Assembly: GCA_947500385.1 (NCBI GenBank)
Contig: CANMSA010000006.1
Span: forward strand, 1-64,000
Source: an uncultured Flavobacteriaceae bacterium
GTDB lineage: Bacteria > Bacteroidota > Bacteroidia > Flavobacteriales > Flavobacteriaceae
Reading direction: 5' to 3'
Length of the DNA: 64,000 nt
Both the position numbers and the translations under genes were made by a program. The notes below the pieces were generated by a model that saw nothing but the letters and a program-made list of their open reading frames with translations, had not been told where the DNA came from and ran no database searches. Shown piece after piece: positions 24,996 to 35,022 of the stretch (positions within the stretch are counted from its first letter, which is position 1; every line of letters begins with the position of its first letter).

Positions 24996-26303
24996 GTGGT
25001 AAGTCAGTTTAAAATCCATCTAGAGCAACAATTTCCAGAATTGTTGAGCACGCCCTTTTTGGTCGCTTGTAGTGGTGGTGTCGATAGTGTGGTGTTGGTG
25101 TACTTATGTGCTGCGCTGCGGTTGGATTTTGGTATTGCCCATTGTAATTTTAAGCTGCGCGGGGTCGATAGCGATCAAGATGCAGTTTTTGTGCAGAGTA
25201 TAGCCGAAAAATTAGCCATTGAATGTATGACAACTGATTTTGATACAGAAACATATGTTGTTCGAAATAAAGTATCAATTCAAATGGCAGCCCGTGAGTT
25301 ACGCTATGCTTGGTTCGATGAAATCATCAAAAATTCGCGTTTCAAAAAGGTGCTGACGGCACATCATCAGGATGATAATTTAGAAACATTTTTGATCAAC
25401 TTATCCAGGGGGACGGGTATCAAAGGGCTGACCGGTATTCCTTCGAGCAATGCGGTAATCGCCAGGCCTTTATTGGCTTTTTCAAGGAATTCACTTATGC
25501 GTTATGCCAAAGAAGAAAAAATCGTTTGGCGCGAAGATGCAAGTAATACGGAGTTAAAATACCTTCGAAACAAGATCCGGCATGAGGTGGTTCCTGTTTT
25601 AAAGGAATTACACCCGACGTTTCAGGAGAATTTTGCCCGTACACAAGGCTATTTAAAGGAATCTGAAGCTTTGCTCAGCAGACAAAAAGAGCAATGTCAG
25701 GCTTCGTTGTTTGAAGAAAATAAAGGATTGATATATGTTAGAATTTCGGACTTGATCAAGTTATCGCCTTTGAAAGCCCATTTACACTTGCTGTTCAGTG
25801 ATTTTGGGTTTACCGCTTGGGACGATATAGAGCAGCTGTTATCTGGTAGCAGTGGTAAGGAGGTGCGATCAAAAACACATCGTTTGCTACGGAATCGCGA
25901 TATGCTCTTACTGGAAGAACTAATGCAGTATGATGACCGTAGTTATTTGATAGATGAAAACGCTACCGAGTCAACATATCCCGTTCCGATGAAAATTGCC
26001 TTCGTACCAGCAATAAAAGAGTGGGGTGATGACGTACTATACATTGACAAGGAAACGTTAAAGTATCCATTGGTTGTTAGGAAATGGGAAAAAGGCGACT
26101 ATTTTCATCCCCTCGGCTTGGGCGGTAAAAAGAAGCTTTCCAAGTATTTTAAGGATGAAAAAATGAGCATCATCGCCAAACAACAACAATGGCTCTTATG
26201 TTCTGGAGAGGATATTGTCTGGGTTATAGGAAAACGAGCGGACGAGCGTTTTAAGGTTCAAAAAAAGACTGAAAAGATTGTAAAGTTCAAATTAAATAAA
26301 TGA
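24996..26303 (+). CDS. tilS: tRNA(Ile)-lysidine synthase
   Basis: A 435-residue enzyme that converts the wobble cytidine of tRNA-Ile(CAU) to lysidine using ATP, so that the tRNA reads AUA. The PP-loop CSGGVDSVVLVYLC is near the N-terminus, followed by HCNFKLRGVDSDQDA, TAHHQDDNLETFLINLSRGTG and LRNKIRHEVVP. The C-terminal TilS domain is present (KWEKGDYFHPLGLGGKKKLSKYF). The start is GTG at 24996; a GTG 5 bp earlier meets a stop after three codons. The 3' end overlaps the next gene by 4 bp. Confidence 0.95.
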   Translation: MVSQFKIHLEQQFPELLSTPFLVACSGGVDSVVLVYLCAALRLDFGIAHCNFKLRGVDSDQDAVFVQSIAEKLAIECMTTDFDTETYVVRNKVSIQMAARELRYAWFDEIIKNSRFKKVLTAHHQDDNLETFLINLSRGTGIKGLTGIPSSNAVIARPLLAFSRNSLMRYAKEEKIVWREDASNTELKYLRNKIRHEVVPVLKELHPTFQENFARTQGYLKESEALLSRQKEQCQASLFEENKGLIYVRISDLIKLSPLKAHLHLLFSDFGFTAWDDIEQLLSGSSGKEVRSKTHRLLRNRDMLLLEELMQYDDRSYLIDENATESTYPVPMKIAFVPAIKEWGDDVLYIDKETLKYPLVVRKWEKGDYFHPLGLGGKKKLSKYFKDEKMSIIAKQQQWLLCSGEDIVWVIGKRADERFKVQKKTEKIVKFKLNK

Positions 26304-28267
26304 ATAAGATAATCGTTTTTATAACACTGTTTTTTAATGTGTTGACTGTATTTGGTCAATCGGAAGAAGCGCCTGCGGTATGGTCTCAAGAGCTGGTAAA
26401 AATTTCCGACACGGAATATGAGTTAATTATGAAGGGGAAGATACATGAAGGATGGCACGTGTACTCCCAGTTCACTCCCGAAGGCGGTTCGCAACCTAGT
26501 TTGTTTGAGTATAAAGATGCAGGCGCCAAGTATGAATTGGTGGGTAAAACGGAAGAAAGTAAAACGGAATCGGAGTATGTGGAGGTCTTTGATTTGGAAG
26601 AGGTGTTTTTTAAGCATCAAGCGATCTTTACACAGCGGATCAAAGTAAAAGACCCGGACCTCAAACAGATTGATGTCGACTTTTTTTACCAGATATGTAA
26701 AGAAGTATGCATCCCCTCCGACGTGTCTTTCAATTTTTCCTTGGATGGGTCAACGGTCGTCGTTGCGGAAAGGGAGGTCGATGCCCGTAGTTTGGAAATG
26801 ACGGCCGCCTTAAAGCTGGCTCTTGTGAATGCCCAATTATTAGAGGACGGTAAAACCGATAAACTAACTACCGATTCAGGTATTTGGACGATTTTTGGTC
26901 TCGGCTTTTTAGGAGGGCTGATCGCATTGTTGACTCCCTGTGTTTTTCCGATGATTCCGTTGACGGTATCATTTTTTACAAAGCAATCCCAAAACAAATC
27001 GAAAGGGATCGTGAACGCTTTGTTGTATGGCTTTTTCATCGTGCTGATCTACTTTTTATTAAGCACGCCTTTTCATTTGTTCGATTCGGTAGACTCTCAA
27101 ATACTGAATACCATTGCTACCAATAGGTGGTTGAACATACTGTTCTTTGCGATATTCGTCTTTTTTGCTTTTTCGTTTTTCGGATACTATGAGCTTACAT
27201 TGCCAAGTTCGTGGGCCAATAAGATGGATGCCGCCTCTACGAAAGCGGGAGGTTTTATCGGTATCTTTTTTATGGCGGTGACCTTGGCGATTGTTTCTTT
27301 TTCCTGTACCGGACCAATATTGGGAGGTTTGTTGGGAAGCACGGCCTTGGCCGATGGGGATGTGGCCACCAACCTTTCGGCGGGGATGACTGGTTTTGGG
27401 CTTGCTTTGGCGCTTCCCTTCGCCTTGTTCGCACTTTTTCCCGCATGGTTAAATTCACTCCCCAAATCGGGCGGGTGGATGACCACGGTGAAAGTAGTGC
27501 TGGGTTTTCTAGAACTGGCCCTGGCCCTTAAATTCCTTTCCAACGCCGACTTGGTAGGGCACTGGGGGCTATTGAAACGAGAGGTTTTTATTGTTATATG
27601 GGTCATTATATTCCTTTTGATGGCCGCATATTTATTTGGTCTTTTCCGATTTCCGCACGATGGTCCAAAACAAAAATTATCGGTGAGCAGAAAGAGCGTG
27701 GGGGTGTTAAGCGCTGCTTTTGCCCTATACCTTATGCTAGGGTTGGGAAAGGTAGTGAGCCTTAAACTCTTGAGCGGCTTGCTTCCTCCAGATTTTTATA
27801 GTCTTGTGGATACCGAAAATGACTGCCCCCTTGGCATTGATTGTTACAAAGACTTTGAAACGGGCGTGGCGGCGGCAAAAGCGGCCAGCAAGCCTATTTT
27901 ATTAGACTTTACCGGTTGGGCCTGTTCCAATTGTCGCGATATGGAAGAAAACATATGGAGTGATTCTGAGGTGTTCCCTTTGATCAACGAAGAGTATGTT
28001 TTGATTTCTTTATACGTAGACGACAGCGCCGAACTTCCAATTGAAGAACAGTTCGATTTTAAGTATGCCTCTGGGCGCGTAAAAACCATTGAGACCATAG
28101 GGCAGAAATGGGGTACCTTCCAAACCCTTAATTTTGGGGCCGCCTCGCAACCACATTATGTATTGCTGTCGCCCAATTTGGAGGTGTTGCACCATGCGAT
28201 TCAGAAAACAGATGCTGAAACCTATCGCGATTGGCTGTTAAAAGGAATCGACACTTTTAAAAAATGA
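26300..28267 (+). CDS. Thiol:disulfide interchange protein DsbD-like (cytochrome c biogenesis transmembrane family)
   Basis: A 655-residue protein in the order expected for DsbD: signal peptide (ends VFGQ), N-terminal DsbD-alpha domain (20-160) with FFYQICKEVCIPSD containing the Cys pair, an eight-helix membrane domain with TPCVFPMIPLTVSFF and SFSCTGPILGGLLG carrying one Cys each, and a C-terminal thioredoxin-like domain with GWACSNCRDMEENIW (CxxC). It passes electrons from cytoplasmic thioredoxin to periplasmic proteins for disulfide isomerisation, cytochrome c maturation or methionine repair. Translation is coupled to tilS by a 4-bp overlap, an arrangement without obvious functional logic. 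Confidence 0.9.
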   Translation: MNKIIVFITLFFNVLTVFGQSEEAPAVWSQELVKISDTEYELIMKGKIHEGWHVYSQFTPEGGSQPSLFEYKDAGAKYELVGKTEESKTESEYVEVFDLEEVFFKHQAIFTQRIKVKDPDLKQIDVDFFYQICKEVCIPSDVSFNFSLDGSTVVVAEREVDARSLEMTAALKLALVNAQLLEDGKTDKLTTDSGIWTIFGLGFLGGLIALLTPCVFPMIPLTVSFFTKQSQNKSKGIVNALLYGFFIVLIYFLLSTPFHLFDSVDSQILNTIATNRWLNILFFAIFVFFAFSFFGYYELTLPSSWANKMDAASTKAGGFIGIFFMAVTLAIVSFSCTGPILGGLLGSTALADGDVATNLSAGMTGFGLALALPFALFALFPAWLNSLPKSGGWMTTVKVVLGFLELALALKFLSNADLVGHWGLLKREVFIVIWVIIFLLMAAYLFGLFRFPHDGPKQKLSVSRKSVGVLSAAFALYLMLGLGKVVSLKLLSGLLPPDFYSLVDTENDCPLGIDCYKDFETGVAAAKAASKPILLDFTGWACSNCRDMEENIWSDSEVFPLINEEYVLISLYVDDSAELPIEEQFDFKYASGRVKTIETIGQKWGTFQTLNFGAASQPHYVLLSPNLEVLHHAIQKTDAETYRDWLLKGIDTFKK

Positions 28268-28365
28268 TTTCTTCAAACCGCGCTTTAGCAGTTTAGGTTC
28301 TTTTAGGAACTACCAATTTTCTTGTTTGTCTAAATATGGTATCTTTCGGTACAAACTAGATTCAA

Positions 28366-30762
28366 ATGAGATTCCTTCGCAAATTGGGGTGGATGCTTTT
28401 GGTGGTTATCACCCTGTTATTTATTTCCACGGCCGTGTTCATATATACGCACAAACCCACCTATGATGGGGAGTTGTCTTTTCAAGGCATAGACAAAGAA
28501 GTCGAAGTGTACTATGATACCTACGGTATTCCCCATATATATGCCCAAAACGAGATAGATGCCATGCAAACCCTAGGATATGTGCATGCGCAAGATCGTC
28601 TTTGGCAAATGGAAGTACTTCGCAGAATTGGAAGCGGTGGCCTTTCCGAGCTTTTTGGAAAGGATTTGGTGCGTACAGATCGCTTTTTTCTGGCCCTGGG
28701 TATTGATGATGCCTCTGTTGCAGCTATTGATAAATTAAATCACAATAGCAGGTCCGTTACCTTGGCGGAAGCGTATTTAACAGGCATCAATAGCTTTATA
28801 GAAGAGGGGCCAACGCCTATAGAGTTTTACTTGACTGGGGTCGATAAACGCGAATTTGAATTAAGGGATGTCTATAATATTATGGGCTATATGTCTTTTA
28901 GTTTTGCCATGGCACATAAGACCGATCCCTTGCTTACGAAAATCAAAGACAAGTTGGGAAACCAATATCTGGAGGATTTGGCAATTGGGACCGCTCCCGA
29001 TTCGGAGTGGATTCGGAATGCCCCGCTCAAGACCGACACTATAACGGAAAACACCATGGCCTCTGTTATGAAATCACTGGAAAAGTTATCGATTCCCTTG
29101 TTCGAAGGCAGTAACAGTTGGGTGTTGGGTCCTGCAAAAACCAAAAACGGGAAAGTAATCTTTGCCAACGACCCGCATATTGGTTTTTCACAGCCTTCGG
29201 TATGGTATGAAGCCCATATTAATACACCTGAATATGAGAAATATGGCTATTACATTGGGGGCATGCCCTTTCCGCTGCTGGCCCATGATAGAACCCAGGC
29301 CTATGGCCTAACGATGTTCGAAAACGATGATGTCGATTTCTTTTATGAGGTAAACCACCCCTCTGATAGCATGCGGTATAAAACCGCAACCGGCTGGGCC
29401 AATTATGAATGGGTCTCAAAGAGTATTAGGGTAAAAGATGGGGAAGCAGTCGATTTTAAGTATAAGAAAACGCATAGGGGCCCTGTGATGAATGGTATTG
29501 CCGATCAAGTAAATGGGGAGATGCCCATTTCGATGTGGTGGGAATATACGCAGGGAAACAATCAGGTAATTGATGCTTTGTACCAATTGTCCCATACCCG
29601 GGGCATCGATGATTTTCCGAAGGCTCTTGAAAAAATCCACGCCCCTGGCCTTAACGTGATGTACGGTGATGCCAAAGGCAACATATCATGGTGGGCGACG
29701 GCACATTTGTATCGAATTGCCGATAGTGTGCATACCAAATTTGTACAAACCCCGGGTTCGGGGCTTTCCACCGAGAAGGAGTATCTTGACTTTACCGAGA
29801 ACCCGCAGGCGATAAACCCCCCTTGGAACTATGTATATTCTGCCAATAATCAACCCGATTCTATTGCAGGTATGTTGTATCCCGGCTATTATTTACCTGA
29901 GAATAGGGCGAAACGAATCGTACAACTTTTAGCGCCTCGAAACGATTGGGACGCGACCGCCGTTTCGGCAATGATGGTAGACGTTACCTCGGCCGTAACT
30001 CCTGTAGTTGCAGCGAACCTGGTCAATGCGGTCGATTTAAAAGAAGTTGCGCAGACTCAAATAGCTTTGCTAGATCGGATGAAGGCCTGGCAAGGAACTT
30101 ACGACTTGGAAAGTGTTGAGGCAACCGTTTATAGTCGTTGGATTTATTTTGTACTTAAAAATACCTTTTCCGACGAGTTGGGAGCATCTTTATTTGCCGA
30201 ATACCTGGCGACCCATATGCATAAAAGGGCCATCGCTCCGATTATAGCGAATCCCGCTTCCGTTTGGTGGGACGATGTTGCAACAACTGATAAGAAAGAA
30301 ACACAACAGGAAATTGTACAGCGATCATTTGAGCAAACACTTACTTCTTTAGAATTGGATTTTGGGTCCGATATGTCTAAATGGACATGGGATAGGGTAC
30401 ACACCTTGGAACATGGTCACCCAATCGGAAAAGTAGCCGCCTTGCGTTCTTTTTTTAATGTGGGGCCTTTCCCGGCAGAGGGTTCACGCGAAGTTATCAA
30501 TAATATGGCGTTTGGATATTCTGGCAGTGGTTTTTATGAAGTAACCTCCGGTCCTTCCACAAGAAGGGTCATTGATTTTTCAGATGTTGAGAATAGCGTC
30601 AGTATTATTCCAACCGGGCAATCGGGGAACCCTTTGAGCAAGCACTATAAAGATCAAGCGGAAATGTATCGGAATGGGGAATTTCGAAAAATGATGCTGA
30701 ATACTGAAGAAATCAAATCCGTCTCCGAATCGGTATTGCGTTTTATACCCCGATCCGATTGA
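28366..30762 (+). CDS. Penicillin acylase family protein
   Basis: A 798-residue N-terminal nucleophile hydrolase. An N-terminal hydrophobic segment (MLLVVITLLFISTAVFIYT) acts as signal or anchor. The alpha chain has DTYGIPHIYAQNEIDAMQTLGYVHAQDRLWQME and the autocleavage site lies in EGSNSWVLGPAKTKNGK, where the Ser after Gly becomes the N-terminal nucleophile of the beta chain. NDPHIGFSQPSVWYEAHI and SANNQPD follow, as in the family. It hydrolyses amide bonds in the periplasm, for example in acyl-homoserine lactones or other N-acyl compounds; the true substrate is unknown. A near-match -7 element (TATCTTTC) lies about 20 bp before the start. Confidence 0.9.
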   Translation: MRFLRKLGWMLLVVITLLFISTAVFIYTHKPTYDGELSFQGIDKEVEVYYDTYGIPHIYAQNEIDAMQTLGYVHAQDRLWQMEVLRRIGSGGLSELFGKDLVRTDRFFLALGIDDASVAAIDKLNHNSRSVTLAEAYLTGINSFIEEGPTPIEFYLTGVDKREFELRDVYNIMGYMSFSFAMAHKTDPLLTKIKDKLGNQYLEDLAIGTAPDSEWIRNAPLKTDTITENTMASVMKSLEKLSIPLFEGSNSWVLGPAKTKNGKVIFANDPHIGFSQPSVWYEAHINTPEYEKYGYYIGGMPFPLLAHDRTQAYGLTMFENDDVDFFYEVNHPSDSMRYKTATGWANYEWVSKSIRVKDGEAVDFKYKKTHRGPVMNGIADQVNGEMPISMWWEYTQGNNQVIDALYQLSHTRGIDDFPKALEKIHAPGLNVMYGDAKGNISWWATAHLYRIADSVHTKFVQTPGSGLSTEKEYLDFTENPQAINPPWNYVYSANNQPDSIAGMLYPGYYLPENRAKRIVQLLAPRNDWDATAVSAMMVDVTSAVTPVVAANLVNAVDLKEVAQTQIALLDRMKAWQGTYDLESVEATVYSRWIYFVLKNTFSDELGASLFAEYLATHMHKRAIAPIIANPASVWWDDVATTDKKETQQEIVQRSFEQTLTSLELDFGSDMSKWTWDRVHTLEHGHPIGKVAALRSFFNVGPFPAEGSREVINNMAFGYSGSGFYEVTSGPSTRRVIDFSDVENSVSIIPTGQSGNPLSKHYKDQAEMYRNGEFRKMMLNTEEIKSVSESVLRFIPRSD

Positions 30763-30911
30763 AAAATTGCTCCCCTTTTATTCCTAAAAATAAGACCATA
30801 TTTCTGTGTTATCTTAATAATTAACAGTACTAAGAGACGAAACTCTTTTTTTAAGACGCAACTATATCTTTTTTTGAGTATCTTGTTTTTGATAGCTAAT
30901 ACCACCATACT

Positions 30912-33749
30912 TTGACTACAATTCGAATAGAGTACGTCCACCGTTTTTTTTCTTTTTTTCAACAATCCACGACCCCATGCTTTAAAGTGGCTCTCTGGGT
31001 GTTTTTCCTTTGTGTCCATGTGACCAATGCACAAGAGGCACTACCAAAAGTATCGCTTTCCTATGAAGGGATGTCAAAAGCTGCCGTGTTGCTTCAATTG
31101 GAGGAGAAATCCGGTCTTGATTTCTATTACGTAGAAGAGTGGCTCGGTAAAGAAGAAGTTTCAGGAGATTTTGATGACGTACCCCTTAACCAGATTCTAG
31201 ATTCACTTTTTAAGGATACCCCTATTAACTTTTATGTTTTAGACGGGGAAAAGGTATTGTTGACTAGAAACACCATAATTTACGATGAATTGCCGGGTGG
31301 TTTTTTTGGAAGAAAGGACAGTGCTTCGGTGGTGGAAGGGGATGCAAAGAAGCGAACGGTCGTAAATCCGGTATTTTATAATGATAATGCGACCACCAAA
31401 GCGGCTTCGTTAGAAACCGTGCGCATTGGAAAAGCGGATATCAACAATGGGGCGCAACGCTTTACTTTGCAAGGGTATGTACGAAACCGCAATACCGGAG
31501 AGCCTTTGCAGGATCTCTCCATTTTGGTAAAAGGGAAAGGGATTGGAACCGTTACCGACGCCAATGGTTTTTATAAAATTGAGCTTCCGGCAGGGCAAAA
31601 TATACTGCGCACCAGTTCCATGGGAATTCAAGGGTCTGAAAGGCAAGTAGTGATTTACAATGATGGGACACTCGATTTTGAGTTGGCCGAAAGTTTGGAG
31701 TTGCTTGATGAGGTAGTGGTCGAGGCCGATGCGGCCAAGAATGTTGAGGAGGCAAATACCGGTACCACCCAAATAGAGTCCGAGGAATCGAAGAATATTC
31801 CCTTGGTATTGGGGGAGCGCGATATCCTAAGGGTAGCGACCACCTTGCCCGGTATTACAACGGCAGGTGAGGGGGCCGCAGGCTTTAATGTGCGGGGAGG
31901 AAAAACCGATCAGAATTTAATTCTGCTCGATGATGCTGTCATCTATAACCCTTCACATTTCTTTGGAATATTTCAGGCTTTGAACCCGTACACCACGAAA
32001 GGCGTTGATATTTATAAAGGGAATATTCCGGCGGAGTATGGTGGTCGACTGTCTTCGGTGTTCGATATAGAAACAAAAGACGGGAATCTTGAAAAATTTG
32101 CGGGAGAAGCATCCATAGGTCCGGTAACGGCTAATATCGCTTTGGAAATTCCCCTTGCGAAAGACAAATCATCCTTAATTATTGGGGGTAGGGGCGCCTA
32201 TTCAAATTGGATTTTGCGCAGCCTTGATGATGAGTCCCTAAACAACAGTACGGCCTCCTTTTATGATGGCATTATAAAGTTCAATAGTAAAATTAACGAG
32301 AACAATGACGTTCGCGCCACTGCGTACTACAGTCGAGATGCCTTTAGTATTACATCTGATTCCTTATATAACTATAGCAATCGCGGTGCCTCATTGCGTT
32401 GGGACCATAAGTTCAATGAAAAGAATACGGCAAGCTTCATTCTTGCGAACAGCCAATACCGTTTTAATATTGATTTTGACGGTCAGTCGAACAACGATTT
32501 TGGTTTAGGGTATCAAGTAGACGAGACCGAGCTTAAAGTGAAGTTTAAATATCTCTATAATGACCAACATCGATTTACCTATGGCTTGGCCGCGAAATAT
32601 TATGGTGTCAATCCGGGCAGCATAGAACCCGAAGGGCCTAGTTCTATCATACAGCCCTTGACGATTCCAAAAGAACAGGCATTGGAATCGGCCCTTTTTA
32701 TTGCGGATGAATTTAAAGTAAATGATCGGTTGCTGATCGATCTGGGACTGCGTTATTCCTTTTATGCCGCGCTTGGTGAATCGGAACAACGGATATATGC
32801 CGAAGGGGTTCCCAGAAACGAGGCGACCCTATTGCGCACCGAACAGTTCGGGAGCAATGCGTTTATAGAGACCTACGGTGGACCAGAAGTGCGTTTGTCG
32901 GCACGATACTTTCTAAAACCCGACCTTTCGCTGAAAGCAAGCTTTAACAACGGTTATCAGTTTATTCATACCCTTTCGAACAACACTACGGTCTCTCCGA
33001 TAGATACCTGGAAGCTTTCGGATACCAATATCAGGCCACAACAGGGCAATCAGTATTCTTTGGGCCTCTACCAGAATTTAAAGGAGAACGAATTTGAGAT
33101 AAGTCTTGAGGGATATTACAAAACCGCCAAAAACGTGTTGGATTTCAAAACAGGAGCTCAGTTGTTGTTGAACGAAACTATTGAAACAGAAGTGCTGCAG
33201 GGGAATGGCCGGTCTTACGGAGTGGAGTTCCTGGTACGTAAAAATCGGGGCAAGTTAAACGGTTGGTTGGGATACACCTATTCCCGTTCGCTGATACAGT
33301 TCGATAGCGAATTTAGCGAGGAACGGATCAACAATGGTAATTTCTTTCCCTCTAACTACGATAAGCCGCATGATATTAGTTTGGTGGCCAATTACAAGTT
33401 TACCAAGCGGTATAGTCTATCGGCCAACTTTGTGTACCAGACGGGGCGCCCCGTAACCTATCCTATCGGTACCTTTCAATTTAATAACAGCGAATTTGTT
33501 TTTTACAGCAACCGCAATGAATTCAGGATCCCGGATTATTACCGCTTGGATTTGGGCATCAATATCGAAGGCAACCACCGGATCAAAAAATTTGCCCATA
33601 GCTTTTGGACGATTTCCGTGTACAATGTTTTCGGGCGAAACAATCCGTACTCCGTATTTTTCGTAACGGAAGAAGGAGAGGTAAAGGCTTTGCAGAGTTC
33701 CATTTTTGCGATTCCGATCCCCTCGATTACGTATAACTTTAAATTCTAA
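30912..33749 (+). CDS. TonB-dependent receptor with N-terminal STN domain
   Basis: A 945-residue outer-membrane receptor. Order: signal peptide to about residue 41 (ends TNAQ), STN-like domain 45-117 (VSLSYEGMSKAAVLLQLEEK), a carboxypeptidase-regulatory-like beta domain 184-260 (LQGYVRNRNTGEPLQDLSILVKG), plug 290-390 (GFNVRGGKTDQNLILLDDA, NIPAEYGGRLSSVFDIETKDG) and a beta-barrel ending in Phe (SITYNFKF). The start is TTG at 30912; no ATG precedes the leader. An STN domain normally signals to a FecR/sigma-factor pair, but no such genes are adjacent. It heads a row of four DUF4249 lipoproteins and a large secreted protein, so it is probably the membrane channel of that complex. Cargo unknown. 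Confidence 0.92.
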   Translation: MTTIRIEYVHRFFSFFQQSTTPCFKVALWVFFLCVHVTNAQEALPKVSLSYEGMSKAAVLLQLEEKSGLDFYYVEEWLGKEEVSGDFDDVPLNQILDSLFKDTPINFYVLDGEKVLLTRNTIIYDELPGGFFGRKDSASVVEGDAKKRTVVNPVFYNDNATTKAASLETVRIGKADINNGAQRFTLQGYVRNRNTGEPLQDLSILVKGKGIGTVTDANGFYKIELPAGQNILRTSSMGIQGSERQVVIYNDGTLDFELAESLELLDEVVVEADAAKNVEEANTGTTQIESEESKNIPLVLGERDILRVATTLPGITTAGEGAAGFNVRGGKTDQNLILLDDAVIYNPSHFFGIFQALNPYTTKGVDIYKGNIPAEYGGRLSSVFDIETKDGNLEKFAGEASIGPVTANIALEIPLAKDKSSLIIGGRGAYSNWILRSLDDESLNNSTASFYDGIIKFNSKINENNDVRATAYYSRDAFSITSDSLYNYSNRGASLRWDHKFNEKNTASFILANSQYRFNIDFDGQSNNDFGLGYQVDETELKVKFKYLYNDQHRFTYGLAAKYYGVNPGSIEPEGPSSIIQPLTIPKEQALESALFIADEFKVNDRLLIDLGLRYSFYAALGESEQRIYAEGVPRNEATLLRTEQFGSNAFIETYGGPEVRLSARYFLKPDLSLKASFNNGYQFIHTLSNNTTVSPIDTWKLSDTNIRPQQGNQYSLGLYQNLKENEFEISLEGYYKTAKNVLDFKTGAQLLLNETIETEVLQGNGRSYGVEFLVRKNRGKLNGWLGYTYSRSLIQFDSEFSEERINNGNFFPSNYDKPHDISLVANYKFTKRYSLSANFVYQTGRPVTYPIGTFQFNNSEFVFYSNRNEFRIPDYYRLDLGINIEGNHRIKKFAHSFWTISVYNVFGRNNPYSVFFVTEEGEVKALQSSIFAIPIPSITYNFKF

Positions 33750-33762
33750 GCACCACGGCATC

Positions 33763-35022
33763 ATGAAAAGGATAAAAAATGTAAGATTGCTATTATACTG
33801 CCTTGGTATGGGGGTGTTTTTTTATGGCTGTGTCGAGCCCTTTGAAGCGACCACACAGGGTTTTGAAGATACCTTGGTAATCGATGCTTTGCTTACGGAT
33901 GAGATGAAACAACACCGGGTCGTATTGGAGCGCTCCTCCCCGTTTTCGGAGAGCGGATCCAATCCCGTCGCCAAGGCCGATGTGCAAATTGTCGATGATC
34001 AGGGAACTGTTTATCGTTTTGCGGAAACCCAAGCAGGCCAGTACGTTTCGGAACAGGCGTTTGCAGCGGTGCAGGGCAGCACTTATTCCTTGAAGATAAA
34101 GACAAGTGATGGCAAATCGTACGGTTCGGAAACGGTATCTGTACCGAACGCGGTTCCCATAGGCAACATAGAGGCCCGTAGAAGTATGAATGGCGAGGGC
34201 GAGGAAGGCGTTGGTATTTTGCTGGATAACACCAGCAATGCCTCGATGCCTACCTATTTCAGGTATGAATATGATGAAACCTATAAGGTGATAGCCCCGC
34301 GGTGGAACCCCTTTGAGTTCGAAGTTGTGCACTATATCGCTTGCGATACCTTGCCCTATGAGGTAGATACCAAAGTACGTACCGAGGAACAGCGCATATG
34401 TTATGGGAACCGCACTTCCAACCGTATCATACAAACGGCAACGGTAGACCTGAACTCAAATCAAATAGAGGATTTCGAAATTCTATTTATTGATCGCACC
34501 AATTACATCTTATCGCATCGGTACAGCATCAAGGTCCGACAGTATTCCCAAACTCCGGACGCGTACACTTTTTATCAACGATTGGAGGATTTTTCTTCCT
34601 CCGAAAATATTTTTTCCCAAGTACAACCAGGCTTTTTTCAGGGAAATGTGTTTTCGGAAACGAACGAGGACGAAAAGGTATTGGGCTTTTTTGAGGTAGC
34701 CTCGGTAAGTGAGCAACGTATTTTTTTCGATTATGACGAACTATTCGCAAATGAACCTTTGCCGCCTTACCCGGTAAATTGCGAGACGGCGCGCAATCCG
34801 CCGTTGTATTCCCAGGGGTATCACTGTGCCGATTTTAGGGTATGTGATGGGGATTGTGATTCTCCCTTGATAGAGGGCATTCTTGCCGGGGTCATCGTAT
34901 ACCTTGCCGAAAACGAAACCCCGACAGGGGATACCCCCGGGCCTTATTTCGTGCTACCTTCCCCTTGTGGTGATTGTACAAAACTGGGCAGTAATATTGT
35001 ACCCGATTTTTGGGAAGAATAA
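33763..35022 (+). CDS. DUF4249 lipoprotein (copy 1)
   Basis: A 419-residue lipoprotein. The ATG at 33763 is preferred over the upstream in-frame start at 33706, which lies inside the receptor gene, because it begins the lipoprotein leader MKRIKNVRLLLYCLGMGVF ending YGCVEPFE, with the lipid-bearing Cys at about 23. The body is DUF4249: an early beta-sandwich-like part (VIDALLTDEMKQHRVVLERSS), a middle with YRYEYDETYKVIAPRWNPFE-like sequence, ISHRYSIKVRQYSQTPDAYTFYQ, and a C-terminus CGDCTKLGSNIVPDFWEE. Extra cysteines (YHCADFRVCDGDCDSP) precede this tail. Such lipoproteins usually accompany TonB receptors; this one begins 13 bp after the receptor stop. Function unproven. Confidence 0.9.
   Translation: MKRIKNVRLLLYCLGMGVFFYGCVEPFEATTQGFEDTLVIDALLTDEMKQHRVVLERSSPFSESGSNPVAKADVQIVDDQGTVYRFAETQAGQYVSEQAFAAVQGSTYSLKIKTSDGKSYGSETVSVPNAVPIGNIEARRSMNGEGEEGVGILLDNTSNASMPTYFRYEYDETYKVIAPRWNPFEFEVVHYIACDTLPYEVDTKVRTEEQRICYGNRTSNRIIQTATVDLNSNQIEDFEILFIDRTNYILSHRYSIKVRQYSQTPDAYTFYQRLEDFSSSENIFSQVQPGFFQGNVFSETNEDEKVLGFFEVASVSEQRIFFDYDELFANEPLPPYPVNCETARNPPLYSQGYHCADFRVCDGDCDSPLIEGILAGVIVYLAENETPTGDTPGPYFVLPSPCGDCTKLGSNIVPDFWEE

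Noticed and set aside
28306-28322. Weak hairpin after the DsbD-like gene
   Set aside because: Five-base arms around GTTC...GGAAC with no T-run; likely chance.
33706-33762. In-frame upstream start for DUF4249 copy 1
   Set aside because: It lies within the receptor's coding sequence and would place 19 residues before a clean lipoprotein leader.
33793-34434. 213-codon minus-strand frame opposite DUF4249 copy 1
   Set aside because: It is fully inside a convincing lipoprotein gene, and the corresponding frames opposite copies 2 and 3 are broken.
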